64,000 nucleotides of DNA, taken from Medicago truncatula (taxonomy: Eukaryota; Streptophyta; Magnoliopsida; Fabales; Fabaceae). Positions 1 to 10,339 of the stretch are shown piece after piece (the first letter of the stretch is position 1; the number at the start of each line of letters is the position of its first letter). The notes beneath the pieces are model-generated. The model saw only the letters and a list, made by a program, of their open reading frames with translations. It had not been told where the DNA came from and made no database searches. The stretch spans positions 6,336,501 to 6,400,500 of the forward strand of contig NC_053044.1 of the NCBI RefSeq assembly GCF_003473485.1, in the 5' to 3' direction. The position numbers and the translations under genes are program-made.

Positions 1-289
1 TTGGAGGAGGGAAGTGATGAAAGAGTTCAACAAGTTGAATCCTGCCACGGAGGACAGGTGGCGCGCGCGGATTTGTTGTGCCAGGCGCGTGCGCTACACG
101 CGCGGAAGGAGAGAGTGGGCGACGGCGACGCGGAGAGAGAAGAGAGGAAATGGATAAAGCAAGACACATGGCATTATGTGATTGGCTGCTTGGATTTTTA
201 TCTTCTTAATAATTTGGACTCAATTATTTCATTGCAAATAATTTTTTTTTTTTTTTTTTTTTTACCAAAATTCGTAATTTTTTTTTCTC

Positions 290-297
290 TATAAATA
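290..297 (+). promoter_or_regulatory. TATA box of Harbinger ORF1
   Basis: TATAAATA lies about 117 bp upstream of the ORF1 start codon, after a pyrimidine-rich stretch. It is a good plant TATA match and would give a 5' UTR of roughly 85 nt. Confidence 0.55.
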
Positions 298-413
298 GAG
301 ACTTGGATCATTTGATTTGGACACAGAAAAAAAATCAAGTTTTTCACTCTCTTAATCTTATCATTAGCTTTGTATTAGCCTTTCTTTTGAAGTTTTAGTG
401 TTTATTTAGTGAA

Positions 414-1592
414 ATGGATCCCACTAACAATCAATTCAACACCCAAAATTCTTCTGATTACCATTTTAGCTACCAAAATCCAAACAATTATCAACACCCA
501 AATCAATTTCCCAACCAACATCCTCAAAACCCAAATCAATTCCCCAACCAACATCCTCAAAACCCAAATCAATTCCCCAACCAAAATCCTCAAAACATGT
601 CTAATTTTGGTTTTGCCTCAAATTTCAATCACCCATCCTCTGTTCCAAACAACTTTAATCCATATTTTAGATCTATGATGGGATATCCATCTCAAACACC
701 CCCATTCAATGGTTATATGCCAATGGTGAATGAAAATTTTCAGAGTGTTGGTGAATATCCTGAATTTTCATCACAAATAAATCGTGGTGGAATGACACGA
801 GATAATGAAGTTGCTCCAACTCCAGAGGATACAACTCCAAAGAGCAAGAGAAACCAACAACCATCATGGAACACTGAACAAAATTTGGTGTTAATTAGTG
901 GGTGGATAAAATATGGAACATGCAGTGTTGTCGGAAGAAACCAGACAAGTGAAGCATATTGGGGTAAAATTGCTGAGTATTGTAACGAGCATTGCTCATT
1001 CGATTCTCCGCGCGATGTAGTTGCATGCCGAAACCGTTTTAATTATATGAACAAATTAATAAATAAATGGGTTGGTGCTTATGATAGCGCTAAGCGTATG
1101 CAAGGAAGCGGTTGGTCGGAAGATGATGTTTTCAAAAAAGCTCAAGAATTATATGGATGTGGGAAGAATGTTCAATTTACTTTAATGGAAGAATGGCGCG
1201 CTCTCCGAGATCAACCACGGTATGGTAGTCAAGTGGGAGGAAATGTTGACTCAGGAAGTAGTGGATCTAAGAGATCTTACGAGGACTCTGTAGGATCTAG
1301 TGCTCGTCCAATGGGTAGGGATGCAGCTAAAAAAAAAGGAAAGAAGAAAAGCAAGGGCGAGACATTGGAGAAGGTGGAAAAGGAATGGGTTCAATTCAAA
1401 GAATTAAAAGAGCAAGAGATTGAACAATTGAAAGAGTTAACTTTGGTGAAACAACAGAAAAACAAGTTGCTGCAAGAAAAGACTCAAGCTAAAAAAATGA
1501 AAATGTATCTAAAGTTAAAGGACGAAGAGCATCTCGATGACCGGAAGAATGAGCTGTTGGGGAAGTTGGAGCGTGAGCTGTTTGAAAATTAA
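414..1592 (+). CDS. Harbinger ORF1: Myb/SANT-like DNA-binding protein
   Basis: This 392-residue protein is the accessory partner of the transposase. In studied PIF/Harbinger elements the ORF1 protein binds DNA through a trihelix/SANT-like fold and helps bring the transposase to the nucleus and the transposon ends. The first ~130 residues are low-complexity and rich in N, Q, P and F, with a thrice-repeated NPNQFPNQ-type motif. The SANT-like block is at about 143-250 (QPSWNTEQNLVLISGWIKYG, then CRNRFNYMNKLINKWVGAYD). A Lys-rich stretch at about 305-315 may be a nuclear localisation signal, and the last ~75 residues look like a charged coiled coil. Such proteins are often labelled glutathione S-transferase T3-like or NAM-associated by automatic annotation. 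The ATG opens the frame after a plausible TATA box. No interruptions are seen. Confidence 0.8.
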   Translation: MDPTNNQFNTQNSSDYHFSYQNPNNYQHPNQFPNQHPQNPNQFPNQHPQNPNQFPNQNPQNMSNFGFASNFNHPSSVPNNFNPYFRSMMGYPSQTPPFNGYMPMVNENFQSVGEYPEFSSQINRGGMTRDNEVAPTPEDTTPKSKRNQQPSWNTEQNLVLISGWIKYGTCSVVGRNQTSEAYWGKIAEYCNEHCSFDSPRDVVACRNRFNYMNKLINKWVGAYDSAKRMQGSGWSEDDVFKKAQELYGCGKNVQFTLMEEWRALRDQPRYGSQVGGNVDSGSSGSKRSYEDSVGSSARPMGRDAAKKKGKKKSKGETLEKVEKEWVQFKELKEQEIEQLKELTLVKQQKNKLLQEKTQAKKMKMYLKLKDEEHLDDRKNELLGKLERELFEN

Positions 1593-1619
1593 TTTTAATC
1601 AAATATTTGTTTGTATTCC

Positions 1620-2215
1620 GTCAACATTATCAGTGTTGTCTAGTCCTGACTGTTTGCTTTAATATTTGTCAGTGTTGTCTAGTCCGTAGTGTTTGCTTTA
1701 ATAATTATCAGAGTCTTGTGTAGTCCTCACTATTTGCTTTAATAATTATCAGAGTGTTGTCTAGTCCTGACTGTTTGCTTTAATATTTGTCAGTGTTGTC
1801 TAGTCCGTAGTGTTTGCTTTAATAATTATCAGAGTCTTGTGTAGTCCTCACTATTTGCTTTAATAATTATCAGAGTCTTGTGTAGTCCTCACTATTTGCT
1901 TTAATAATTATCAGAGTGTTGTCTAGTCCTGACTGTTTGCTTTAATATTTGTCAGTGTTGTCTAGTCCGTAGTGTTTGCTTTAATAATTATCAGAGTCTT
2001 GTGTAGTCCTCACTATTTGCTTTAATAATTATCAGAGTGTTGTCTAGTCCTGACTGTTTGCTTTAATATTTGTCAGTGTTGTCTAGTCCGTAGTGTTTGC
2101 TTTAATAATTATCAGAGTCTTGTGTAGTCCTCACTATTTGCTTTAATAATTATCAGAGTGTTGTCTAGTCCTCACTGTTTGCTTTAATAATTATCAGTGT
2201 TTGCTTTAATACAAT
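1620..2215. repeat. Minisatellite between the two Harbinger ORFs
   Basis: About fourteen tandem units of ~40 bp with the core GTCTAGTCC...TTTGCTTTAATA. Variant types alternate, giving a higher-order period near 121 bp (GTCTAGTCCGTAG recurs at about 1677, 1798, 1960 and 2081). It sits exactly between the ORF1 stop and the transposase, where the intergenic promoter or terminator should be. Confidence 0.85.
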
Positions 2216-2286
2216 ACAATAACTTATTTCGAATCCGTTAGTGTCGTCCACACAATGTACTTATATATAGGGACTCATGTCTACTT

Positions 2287-2397
2287 CCAATATCACAAAT
2301 CTCATTCCTATCTATTTCCAATATCACAAATCTCATTCCTATCTATTTCCAATATCACAAATCTCATTCCTATCTACTTCCAATATCACCAAAGACT
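2287..2397. repeat. 31-bp tandem repeat before transposase start
   Basis: Four units starting with CCAATATCAC at 2287, 2318, 2349 and 2380, period 31 bp. The repeat stays open in the transposase frame, so an upstream ATG at 2255 would add a repetitive 49-residue leader. The repeat character argues that this is leader DNA, not protein. Confidence 0.8.
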
Positions 2398-2401
2398 ATC
2401 A

Positions 2402-3682
2402 ATGGATCCTTTTGATATCGAAACCTACAAACAAAAACGTGATATTGAAGACACTTATATCGTCAACCGATTCATTCAGCGTCGAAAAGAATTAGAGGAA
2501 GGTAGTGGATCTCGTAGTAGAAAATATCTAAATAGAGATCATGCAGCGGCAAACCAAAGACTCATTGACGACTACTTTGCCAATGAGCCTACATATGACG
2601 ATGCAATGTTTCGTCGTCGGTACCGGATGCAAAAGCATGTTTTCCTTCGAATCGTTGGAGACCTTTCAATTACTGATAACTACTTCACCCAGCGAGTTGA
2701 TCCCGCCAACAAAGAAGGTATATCACCGTTAGCAAAATGTACCACAGCAATGCGAATGTTAGCATATGGCGTGGCAGCAGATGCGGTCGATGAATACATC
2801 AAAATAGGAGGTACTACAGCATTGGAGTGCTTACGTAGATTCTGTAAAGGAATCATACGATTGTATGAGGAAGTGTACCTGAGAGCACCAAACCAAGATG
2901 ACCTTCAAAGAATACTGCATGTTAGTGAAATGCGGGGGTTCCCAGGGATGATCGGGAGCATTGACTGCATGCATTGGGAGTGGAAAAATTGTCCTAAAGC
3001 ATGGGAAGGTCAATTCACCAGGGGGGATAAGGGAACCACCACAGTTATTCTTGAAGCAGTTGCATCTCATGATCTATGGATCTGGCATGCCTTTTTTGGA
3101 TGTCCAGGAACGTTGAACGATATCAATGTTCTAGACCGGTCACCGGTGTTTGATGATGTGGAACAGGGAAAGGCTCCACGTGTGAATTTCTTTGTGAATC
3201 AACGTCCCTATAATATGGCATACTATCTAGCTGATGGTATCTACCCTTCTTATCCAACTTTCGTCAAATCAATTAGACTTCCTCAAAGTGAACCTGATAA
3301 GTTATTCGCAAAACATCAGGAGAGCTGTCGAAAGGACATCGAACGTGCTTTTGGAGTGCTTCAAGCTCGATTTAAAATCATCCGTGAACCAGCTCGCTTG
3401 TGGGACATAGCCGATTTGGGTATCATCATGAGGTCATGCATCATATTGCATAATATGATTGTTGAGGATGAACGCGATACATATGCTCAACGTTGGACCG
3501 ATTTTGAGCAATATGAGGGAAGTGGATCTAGTACAGCGCAACCATACTCGACCGAGGTGTTACCCACTTTTGCAAATCATGTGCGTGCTAGATCCGAGTT
3601 GCGTGATCCAAATGTTCATCACGAATTGCAAGCAGATCTAGTGAAGCACATATGGACAAAGTTTGGAATGTTTCACGATTGA
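2402..3682 (+). CDS. PIF/Harbinger transposase, DDE_Tnp_4 type
   Basis: This 426-residue protein should catalyse cut-and-paste transposition into TAA/TTA targets. The DDE triad can be placed at D188 (GSIDCMHWEWKNCP), D240 (GTLNDINVLDRS) and E314 (KDIERAFGVLQARF), with the usual spacing for plant Harbinger nucleases. The N-terminal part (YRMQKHVFLRIV) matches the helix-turn-helix-like region that precedes the nuclease in this family, and the C-terminal MRSCIILHNMIVEDE block is also typical. I chose the ATG at 2402 (MDPFDIETYK) over an in-frame ATG at 2255 because the extra 49 residues come from a 31-bp tandem repeat. The frame is uninterrupted and all catalytic residues are present, so the enzyme looks intact. 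Confidence 0.88.
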   Translation: MDPFDIETYKQKRDIEDTYIVNRFIQRRKELEEGSGSRSRKYLNRDHAAANQRLIDDYFANEPTYDDAMFRRRYRMQKHVFLRIVGDLSITDNYFTQRVDPANKEGISPLAKCTTAMRMLAYGVAADAVDEYIKIGGTTALECLRRFCKGIIRLYEEVYLRAPNQDDLQRILHVSEMRGFPGMIGSIDCMHWEWKNCPKAWEGQFTRGDKGTTTVILEAVASHDLWIWHAFFGCPGTLNDINVLDRSPVFDDVEQGKAPRVNFFVNQRPYNMAYYLADGIYPSYPTFVKSIRLPQSEPDKLFAKHQESCRKDIERAFGVLQARFKIIREPARLWDIADLGIIMRSCIILHNMIVEDERDTYAQRWTDFEQYEGSGSSTAQPYSTEVLPTFANHVRARSELRDPNVHHELQADLVKHIWTKFGMFHD

Positions 3683-4111
3683 AGATGATTTGTATCGTAC
3701 TAAGTAAATTACTTGTGTGTTGTGTGCTTGTTTGTTGTCTTGCATTTTAAGCTATTTGTGTGACCCGTACTTAGTTTGTTGTATTGCATTTTATTTATGT
3801 TAAGAAAATAAAAATAAATTATTTAAATAAATTTTGTTTTTACAAAAAAAATAAAATTGTTAAGTGTTTCTTCATTTTAATTTAATTATAATCGATAATT
3901 GTAATTTTATGTAATTATAAAAACAAAAATATAAAATTAAATAAGAATAAGAAATAAAAGGTGGTGGGGTAGGGTGTTGAATGAAAAAACCATTGGAGAG
4001 GTAAAAATTGAATGGGTGTTGAATTAAGAGAGAGAAAATGATGTGGAGTGTTGGGAATTGAAAAAGTGGGTGTTGAAGGTTGTTGAATATTAGTTACCAT
4101 TGTAAATGGTC

Positions 4112-4780
4112 TAAGGTAGGGAATACATATTGTACTTGTTGTTTCTTTGGTGGAATGTAACATTTTGGAGGCATAGTTTAAAGCACTATGAAAAAGACAA
4201 AAGCTTTAAGGATGTGGTCGGCAAACAGGGGCTGCTTTTGGTGGGGCCCACCAGTTGTAATCATGGAGTCCACATTTGCATACGCTCCTCATTTCTATCT
4301 CAAACCAAAGATTCAAAGAAATAAAGTTAGTTAATAAAATAGAAAGTGATAACTGATAAAGTATAAAGAAAAAAATAGAATAGATTAGAAAGTGATGTAA
4401 AGTAAACAAAGACAAATAATATGCCCCATTTAGATATCATTGTTGCTTACGCCACCGCCCCATGCTTGCTTAACCGTGCTCAAAAGTGTCTAAACTAATT
4501 GTGAATATTTTTTTTTTTTTTTGAGAAAGAGAATAGTTTTTCTTAAGAATCAAAACTAATTTAATGAAATTGATATCCGAGATAATCAAATATGAGATTT
4601 TGAAAGGAACATTAATAAGAATAGTCGGTTTGGATTAACCAAATTTAGCAATAACATTCATTCATACAGTCAATATATCAATAGACATGTCCCTATCATT
4701 TTAAGGTCAAGTTTAAGAAAAGAGCCTATGTATATAATACATTATAAGTTTTTCCTTCTTCTGGTTACTAGTTTTCACTT
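4112..4780. other. No gene seen; AT-rich flank of Harbinger
   Basis: Begins with the putative TAA target duplication (4112-4114). Short open frames on both strands have no recognisable content. A poly-T run lies at 4507-4522. Nothing else is supported. Confidence 0.5.
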
Positions 4781-6114
4781 TTCATGTTCTCCATTATTCT
4801 CTCTAAACTATTTATTTTCTAATCATACGATGCTCTGTTGGAAAGATCGACTCCATATTCATTTCAAGCGCAACACATTTTTAAGGATCCATATTTTTTG
4901 TTAAACCTATCTTTCCATAGTTTTCAAAATACAATAACATATATTAGAATTTTTTTATGTAGTGTCAATGCACAAAGACTTGGATTGCAATAATTTGTTC
5001 ACTATATTAATACCAAACAAAATATCACACCAAACAACTATACCATGCACAAACTCAACTTTCTAGTGCATTAATCAAACTTGCTGCTTTATTATTTGTC
5101 TTTGCATCATCATCAGAACATTCATATAGTTTCGACAAAGTCAATTTTCTTTGGATGCATTGAAATCTAATGGCTTTAACACTATTAATTCGACTTTTCC
5201 AATCTTATTTTTCTCTGTATTTTAGGTTTTATTACTTCTCAATTATGTATGTTGGCAAATAAAATCCCAGGGTATGAAAATGAAAACGCTAGGGGTGTGA
5301 AAAGGAAATTATGTTAAGTTGCGAAGAGAAAGGGTGATGGGTTGCTACACTAGTGAATGTTTGGGCCCTCATAGTGCTTTTGCTATATGCATCCCCAATT
5401 AAACAAGGCTTTTACTATTGTTTATGTTCCTCATTGTTCTCTCTAAACTATTTATATTCTAATCACACCATGTTATGTTGGAAAGATGGACTCTATATTC
5501 ATTTCAAGCGCAACACATTTTGAAAGATCCTTATTTTTCGTTAAACCTATCTTTCGATAGTTTTCAAAATACAATAACATATATTAGATTTTTTTATGGT
5601 AGTGACAATGCACAAAGACTTAGATTGCAATTATTTGTTCACCATATTAATACCAAACAAAATATCACACCAACAAACTATACCATACAAAAATTCAACT
5701 TTCTAGTGCATTAATCAAACTCTCAGCCTTATTATTTGTCTTTGCATCATCATCAGAACATTCATATAGTTTCGACAAAGTCATTTTCTTTGGATACATT
5801 GAAATATAATGGCTTTAACACTATTAATTCGAATTTCCCAATCCTATTTTCTTCTGTGTTTTAGGTTTTATTACTTCTCAATTATGTATGTTGGCAAATA
5901 AAATCCTTGGGGTATGAAAATGAAAGCGCTAGAGGTGTAAAAAGAAAATTATGTTAAGTTGCAAAGAGAAAAGGTGAAGGGTTGCTGCACTAGGAAATGC
6001 TTGGGCCCTCATAGTGCTTTTGCTATATGCATTCCCAGTTAAACAAGGCTTTTACTATTTTTCATGTTCCCCATTGTTCTCTCTAAACTATTTATTTTCT
6101 AATCACACTATGCT
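4781..6114. repeat. Tandem repeat, 640-bp unit, 2.1 copies
   Basis: Units at 4781-5420 and 5421-6060 align over their whole length (for example TCATCATCAGAACATTCATA and GGGCCCTCATAGTGCTTTTG recur at offset 640). A third partial unit at 6061-6114 ends near CACACTATGCTATAATC. The copies differ by scattered substitutions and small indels, so this duplication is older than the 633-bp array next to it. No coding capacity is apparent. Confidence 0.88.
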
Positions 6115-6199
6115 ATAATCTCCTCTCTTCCGGTCTACTTTATTTCCTTCTTCGAGGTTTCCACATATCCTATATTTAATCTATTTTAAATTGATTTTT

Positions 6200-8727
6200 T
6201 TCTTGGGTTGGATGAAATTTTATTTTCTTGGTGAAGGAGGATGGTGGGTTGGGGGTCAGGAAGATAAGAGAGGTTAATCTTACACTATTAGGTAAATGGT
6301 GCGGAAAATGCATGTAGATAGAGGGAGTTTATGGTATAATTATTTTTGTGGGTCAATATGGTGAGGATTTGTTGGGGGTTCGTAGAGGTTGTGGGTTATG
6401 GGTGGGAGGTTGGTTTGATAATTTGAGGATGGACTTACTACAATGTTTTGGGCAGACCCTTAGTTAGATGGTTTTTCTCTGAATGTTAACCCCTTCAAGT
6501 TGTTATTCATAAATATCATGACCTTTTACCTTATCAACTTGATAAAATTCTCAAGCTAAACACTTGGCTCCTGCATCTAATCAACTACCTTCTTCTCCAA
6601 TACCATTATTCTATAATTCTTCTCTTTATTGAATTTCGCACGAGCCTCTCGATCATCCTTCATGGTTTTCTTTTTAATTTGTTCCAAATTAGTGTAGAAT
6701 TTCTCCAACTCAATATTACCAAATTTCAACTTCTTCTTGGAATGCTCCTCCTGAAGTTCTAGCTCAGCTAGCATTTCGTACGACACAAATTTTCTCGGTA
6801 ATAATCTTTGCTATAGAGGTGGACAGAAAAATTTCTTGGGTTGGATGAAATTTTATTTTCTTGGTGAAGGAGGATGGTGGGTTGGGGGTCAGGAAGATAA
6901 GAGAGGTTAATCTTACACTATTAGGTAAATGGTGCGGAAAATGCATGTAGATAGATGGAGTTTATGGTATAATTATTTTTGTGGGTCAATATGGTGAGGA
7001 TTTGTTGGGGGTTCGTAGAGGTTGTGGGTTATGGGTGGGAGGTTGGTTTGATAATTTGAGGATGGACTTACTACAATGTTTTGGGCAGACCCTTAGTTAG
7101 ATGGTTTTTCTCTGAATGTTAACCCCTTCAAGTTGTTATTCATAAATATCATGACCCTTTACCTTATCAACTTGATAAAATTCTCAAGCTAAACACTTGG
7201 CTCCTGCATCTAATCAACTACCTTCTTCTCCAATACCATTATTCTATAATTCTTCTCTTTATTGAATTTCGCACGAGCCTCTCGATCATCCTTCATGGTT
7301 TTCTTTTTAATTTGTTCCAAATTAGTGTAGAATTTCTCCAACTCAATATTACCAAATTTCAACTTCTTCTTGGAATGCTCCTCCTGAAGTTCTAGCTCAG
7401 CTAGCATTTCGTACGACACAAATTTTCTCGGTAATAATCTTTGCTATAGAGGTGGACAGAAAAATTTCTTGGGTTGGATGAAATTTTATTTTCTTGGTGA
7501 AGGAGGATGGTGGGTTGGGGGTCAGGAAGATAAGAGAGGTTAATCTTACACTATTAGGTAAATGGTGCGGAAAATGCATGTAGATAGATGGAGTTTATGG
7601 TATAATTATTTTTGTGGGTCAATATGGTGAGGATTTGTTGGGGGTTCGTAGAGGTTGTGGGTTATGGGTGGGAGGTTGGTTTGATAATTTGAGGATGGAC
7701 TTACTACAATGTTTTGGGCAGACCCTTAGTTAGATGGTTTTTCTCTGAATGTTAACCCCTTCAAGTTGTTATTCATAAATATCATGACCCTTTACCTTAT
7801 CAACTTGATAAAATTCTCAAGCTAAACACTTGGCTCCTGCATCTAATCAACTACCTTCTTCTCCAATACCATTATTCTATAATTCTTCTCTTTATTGAAT
7901 TTCGCACGAGCCTCTCGATCATCCTTCATGGTTTTCTTTTTAATTTGTTCCAAATTAGTGTAGAATTTCTCCAACTCAATATTACCAAATTTCAACTTCT
8001 TCTTGGAATGCTCCTCCTGAAGTTCTAGCTCAGCTAGCATTTCGTACGACACAAATTTTCTCGGTAATAATCTTTGCTATAGAGGTGGACAGAAAAATTT
8101 CTTGGGTTGGATGAAATTTTATTTTCTTGGTGAAGGAGGATGGTGGGTTGGGGGTCAGGAAGATAAGAGAGGTTAATCTTACACTATTAGGTAAATGGTG
8201 CGGAAAATGCATGTAGATAGAGGGAGTTTATGGTATAATTATTTTTGTGGGTCAATATGGTGAGGATTTGTTGGGGGTTCGTAGAGGTTGTGGGTTATGG
8301 GTGGGAGGTTGGTTTGATAATTTGAGGATGGACTTACTACAATGTTTTGGGCAGACCCTTAGTTAGATGGTTTTTCTCTGAATGTTAACCCCTTCAAGTT
8401 GTTATTCATAAATATCATGACCCTTTACCTTATCAACTTGATAAAATTCTCAAGCTAAACACTTGGCTCCTGCATCTAATCAACTACCTTCTTCTCCAAT
8501 ACCATTATTCTATAATTCTTCTCTTTATTGAATTTCGCACGAGCCTCTCGATCATCCTTCATGGTTTTCTTTTTAATTTGTTCCAAATTAGTGTAGAATT
8601 TCTCCAACTCAATATTACCAAATTTCAACTTCTTCTTGGAATGCTCCTCCTGAAGTTCTAGCTCAGCTAGCATTTCGTACGACACAAATTTTCTCGGTAA
8701 TAATCTTTGCTATAGAGGTGGACAGAA
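6200..8727. repeat. Tandem array, 633-bp unit, four copies
   Basis: Units start at 6200, 6833, 7466 and 8099 with TTCTTGGGTTGGATGAAATT; the last ends near 8727. They are almost identical. Units 1 and 4 read GATAGAGGGAG where units 2 and 3 read GATAGATGGAG, and only unit 1 reads ATGACCTTTTACC against ATGACCCTTTACC. Each unit carries the same 69-codon minus-strand frame, the tail of the decayed gene described for 6577-9150. Confidence 0.95.
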
Positions 8728-9150
8728 GCTCGTTCTAAACCAACATTTCCACCGCCTTCACAAAGCCAAACTTATTCAACTGACCCACATCTTCCTTCTT
8801 AAAAAAGTGACATGAAATAAAACATATCCCATCGAATGAGAATCTAAAAACGAATGGAAGAAGAACCATAATCTTTCTCGTTAGGAACCTTCAAAGACCT
8901 TATCCTGCATTGTCCTGTTTGCTCGGGTCAAATCCTTCTTCGTTATATTAACTAGGGAGCCCTTATCAAGTACATCAGATGCATGTTTACGACAAATGTG
9001 TTGGAATTTATTTCCTCAAGTTTCTCTTCGAAAGTAGAAACTCCACATATGAAGGGTCTAACCCAAAAAGCGACCATGAGAGCCTTCCATTCATCATCCC
9101 CAAATCTACTAATATTTCTTGAAAATAAATGAGCACACGATTAATATAAA
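6577..9150 (-). pseudogene. Decayed gene of unknown family, 3' part amplified
   Basis: I do not recognise the protein. Read on the minus strand, 9060-9150 gives an open stretch with WKALMVAFWVRPFICGVSTF, 8760-8850 gives HFFKKEDVGQLNKFGFVKAV, and each 633-bp unit gives a charged, probably coiled-coil segment (LELQEEHSKKKLKFGNIELE) ending in a stop. These pieces lie in different frames separated by stops, so no full protein can be made. The order suggests one former gene whose last ~630 bp were later copied four times. A transposon-related host-like protein is possible but not shown. Confidence refers to it being a gene remnant, not to any function. Confidence 0.4.
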
Positions 9151-9640
9151 AAACACATTTTGAAACTCACACAAGCAAAGGAATATTTTACTTACGAAGA
9201 AGTCTTCAAAGTAACTTCATCCAACTCTTTGTCAAAAAGGTTTGGAAGCCAATAGTGGCTAAAGAACTGAGAAAATTGACAATGTACTTCTCAAAATCTG
9301 AGGGAATGATCATTTTCCCTTGGCATTAAATATAACGCACTAACACTTAACACTAACCCTACCCTGAATAATCCACTCATAAAGTTCTTATAGTTTGACT
9401 AACGAATTGAAAAAAGCCACATACCTTTAATAGAAGTGAGGGAAACCAAACTTTCGTCCTTTAAACATTGAGTATGGTAGAAATAATATAATTCCACAAT
9501 GGTCGTTTTAAGACCAAGACAGCTTATATAGAATTTCGAATAAAAACAAAAACGCCTAATTTTTGGGTTGAAACTATGGAGGAACCCCGTTCACAATTCT
9601 TAAGGTATACCTCTCAAACAAAAAGGGTGAGTTTATATGC
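9151..9640. other. No gene seen
   Basis: AT-rich sequence downstream of the decayed-gene fragments; possibly more of the same remnant, but no frame longer than about 30 codons is convincing. Confidence 0.4.
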
Positions 9641-9821
9641 GTCCACCACTTATGTACCATTGGGATTACCAATGTTATATAACATTGGCCAATGAAGGTG
9701 TGTCACACAACACTTCACATGTAAATCTTTTATCTTTCCTCTTTAGACTTTCCTATGTGGCACACCTTCATTGGCCAATGTTATATAACATTGGTATCCC
9801 AATGGTACACAAGTGGTGTCC
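9641..9821. mobile_element. Fold-back MITE, ~181 bp
   Basis: Two arms of about 65-70 bp are inverted copies: both read inward through CCACTT.TGTACCATTGGGAT, then CCAATGTTATATAACATTGG (itself a palindrome), then CCAATGAAGGTGTG. The loop is about 45 bp (9714-9760). No clear target duplication was found, so the superfamily is open. Confidence 0.8.
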
Positions 9822-10228
9822 GTCAAATTGATGGGTTATAATAAGGATTGTATCTTGATGGACAAATCAGCCATTAATGCACCAAATTGTAACTAGTAAG
9901 TTATCGTCTTCACATGGATTGTTGTTAAACGAAACAATAATGAAATTTATTTGATTAGAGAAGAAATTAAAATAGAATGAGTTTTGCAAATTTAGAATTG
10001 TCTTGTATAATACGAAATTATGTTTGTTTGATTCAAATGTTTAACGGTGATTAGAATTCTTCAAATTCACTGTACTTTCTTTGTTTAACGGGGTACCCAT
10101 TCATCTTAGAACAATGATACAAGGACGTGATGTAACTTGGTTTTATCTCTACAAGTGCATTTTCGGTATAAGGAGGTTATATTTGCATGATTTCTAGGAT
10201 TTTTCTTGATATTATTTGTAATACATGT

Positions 10229-10330
10229 TTTTTTTTTTTTTTTGTCAAATAGTCTAGTGGTTAGAATTCACCTTTTTCAAGGTGAATAAGTGAGGTGTTC
10301 GGAGTTCGAACTCCGACCTCTGCATCTAAC
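10229..10330 (-). mobile_element. 5'-truncated tRNA-derived SINE with poly(A) tail
   Basis: A T15 run (10229-10243) is the poly(A) tail of a minus-strand retroposon. The body has the B-box-like GGAGTTCGAACTCC and an internal stem CACCTT...AAGGTG. It is flanked by a 9-bp target duplication, AATACATGT, at 10220-10228 and 10331-10339. The A-box half present in the related copy at 18845-18927 is missing, so this copy is 5'-truncated. It is not a tRNA gene. Confidence 0.7.
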
Positions 10331-10339
10331 AATACATGT

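Larger units (their letters stand above)
1..4111 (+). mobile_element. PIF/Harbinger DNA transposon, 5' end outside window
   Basis: Two-gene class II element: a SANT/Myb-like ORF1 protein followed by a DDE transposase on the same strand, the standard PIF/Harbinger layout. The 3' terminus is read as ...CCATTGTAAATGGTC at about 4097-4111, followed by TAA, which fits the 3-bp TAA/TTA target of the family. Reverse-complemented, the end reads GACCATTTACAATGGT, resembling the GAGCATCTCCAATGG-type ends I recall for plant Harbinger MITEs. The matching 5' end is not in the window, so the element is incomplete here. The GC-rich 5' stretch (57-145) and the poly-T run at 241-263 are 5' noncoding sequence. 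Because both ORFs are open, the element could be autonomous. Call of family is firm; the exact 3' boundary is inference. Confidence 0.8.

Noticed and set aside
1-294. 97-codon open frame at the window start
   Set aside because: It begins with TTG, runs through a poly-T tract coding for Phe, and lies in the 5' noncoding part of the Harbinger element.
1620-2215. CRISPR-like array
   Set aside because: Units are adjacent and similar with no unique spacers, and the DNA is eukaryotic; it is a minisatellite.
10244-10325. A tRNA gene
   Set aside because: B-box-like sequence is present but no cloverleaf can be drawn, and poly(A) plus target duplication show it is a retroposon.
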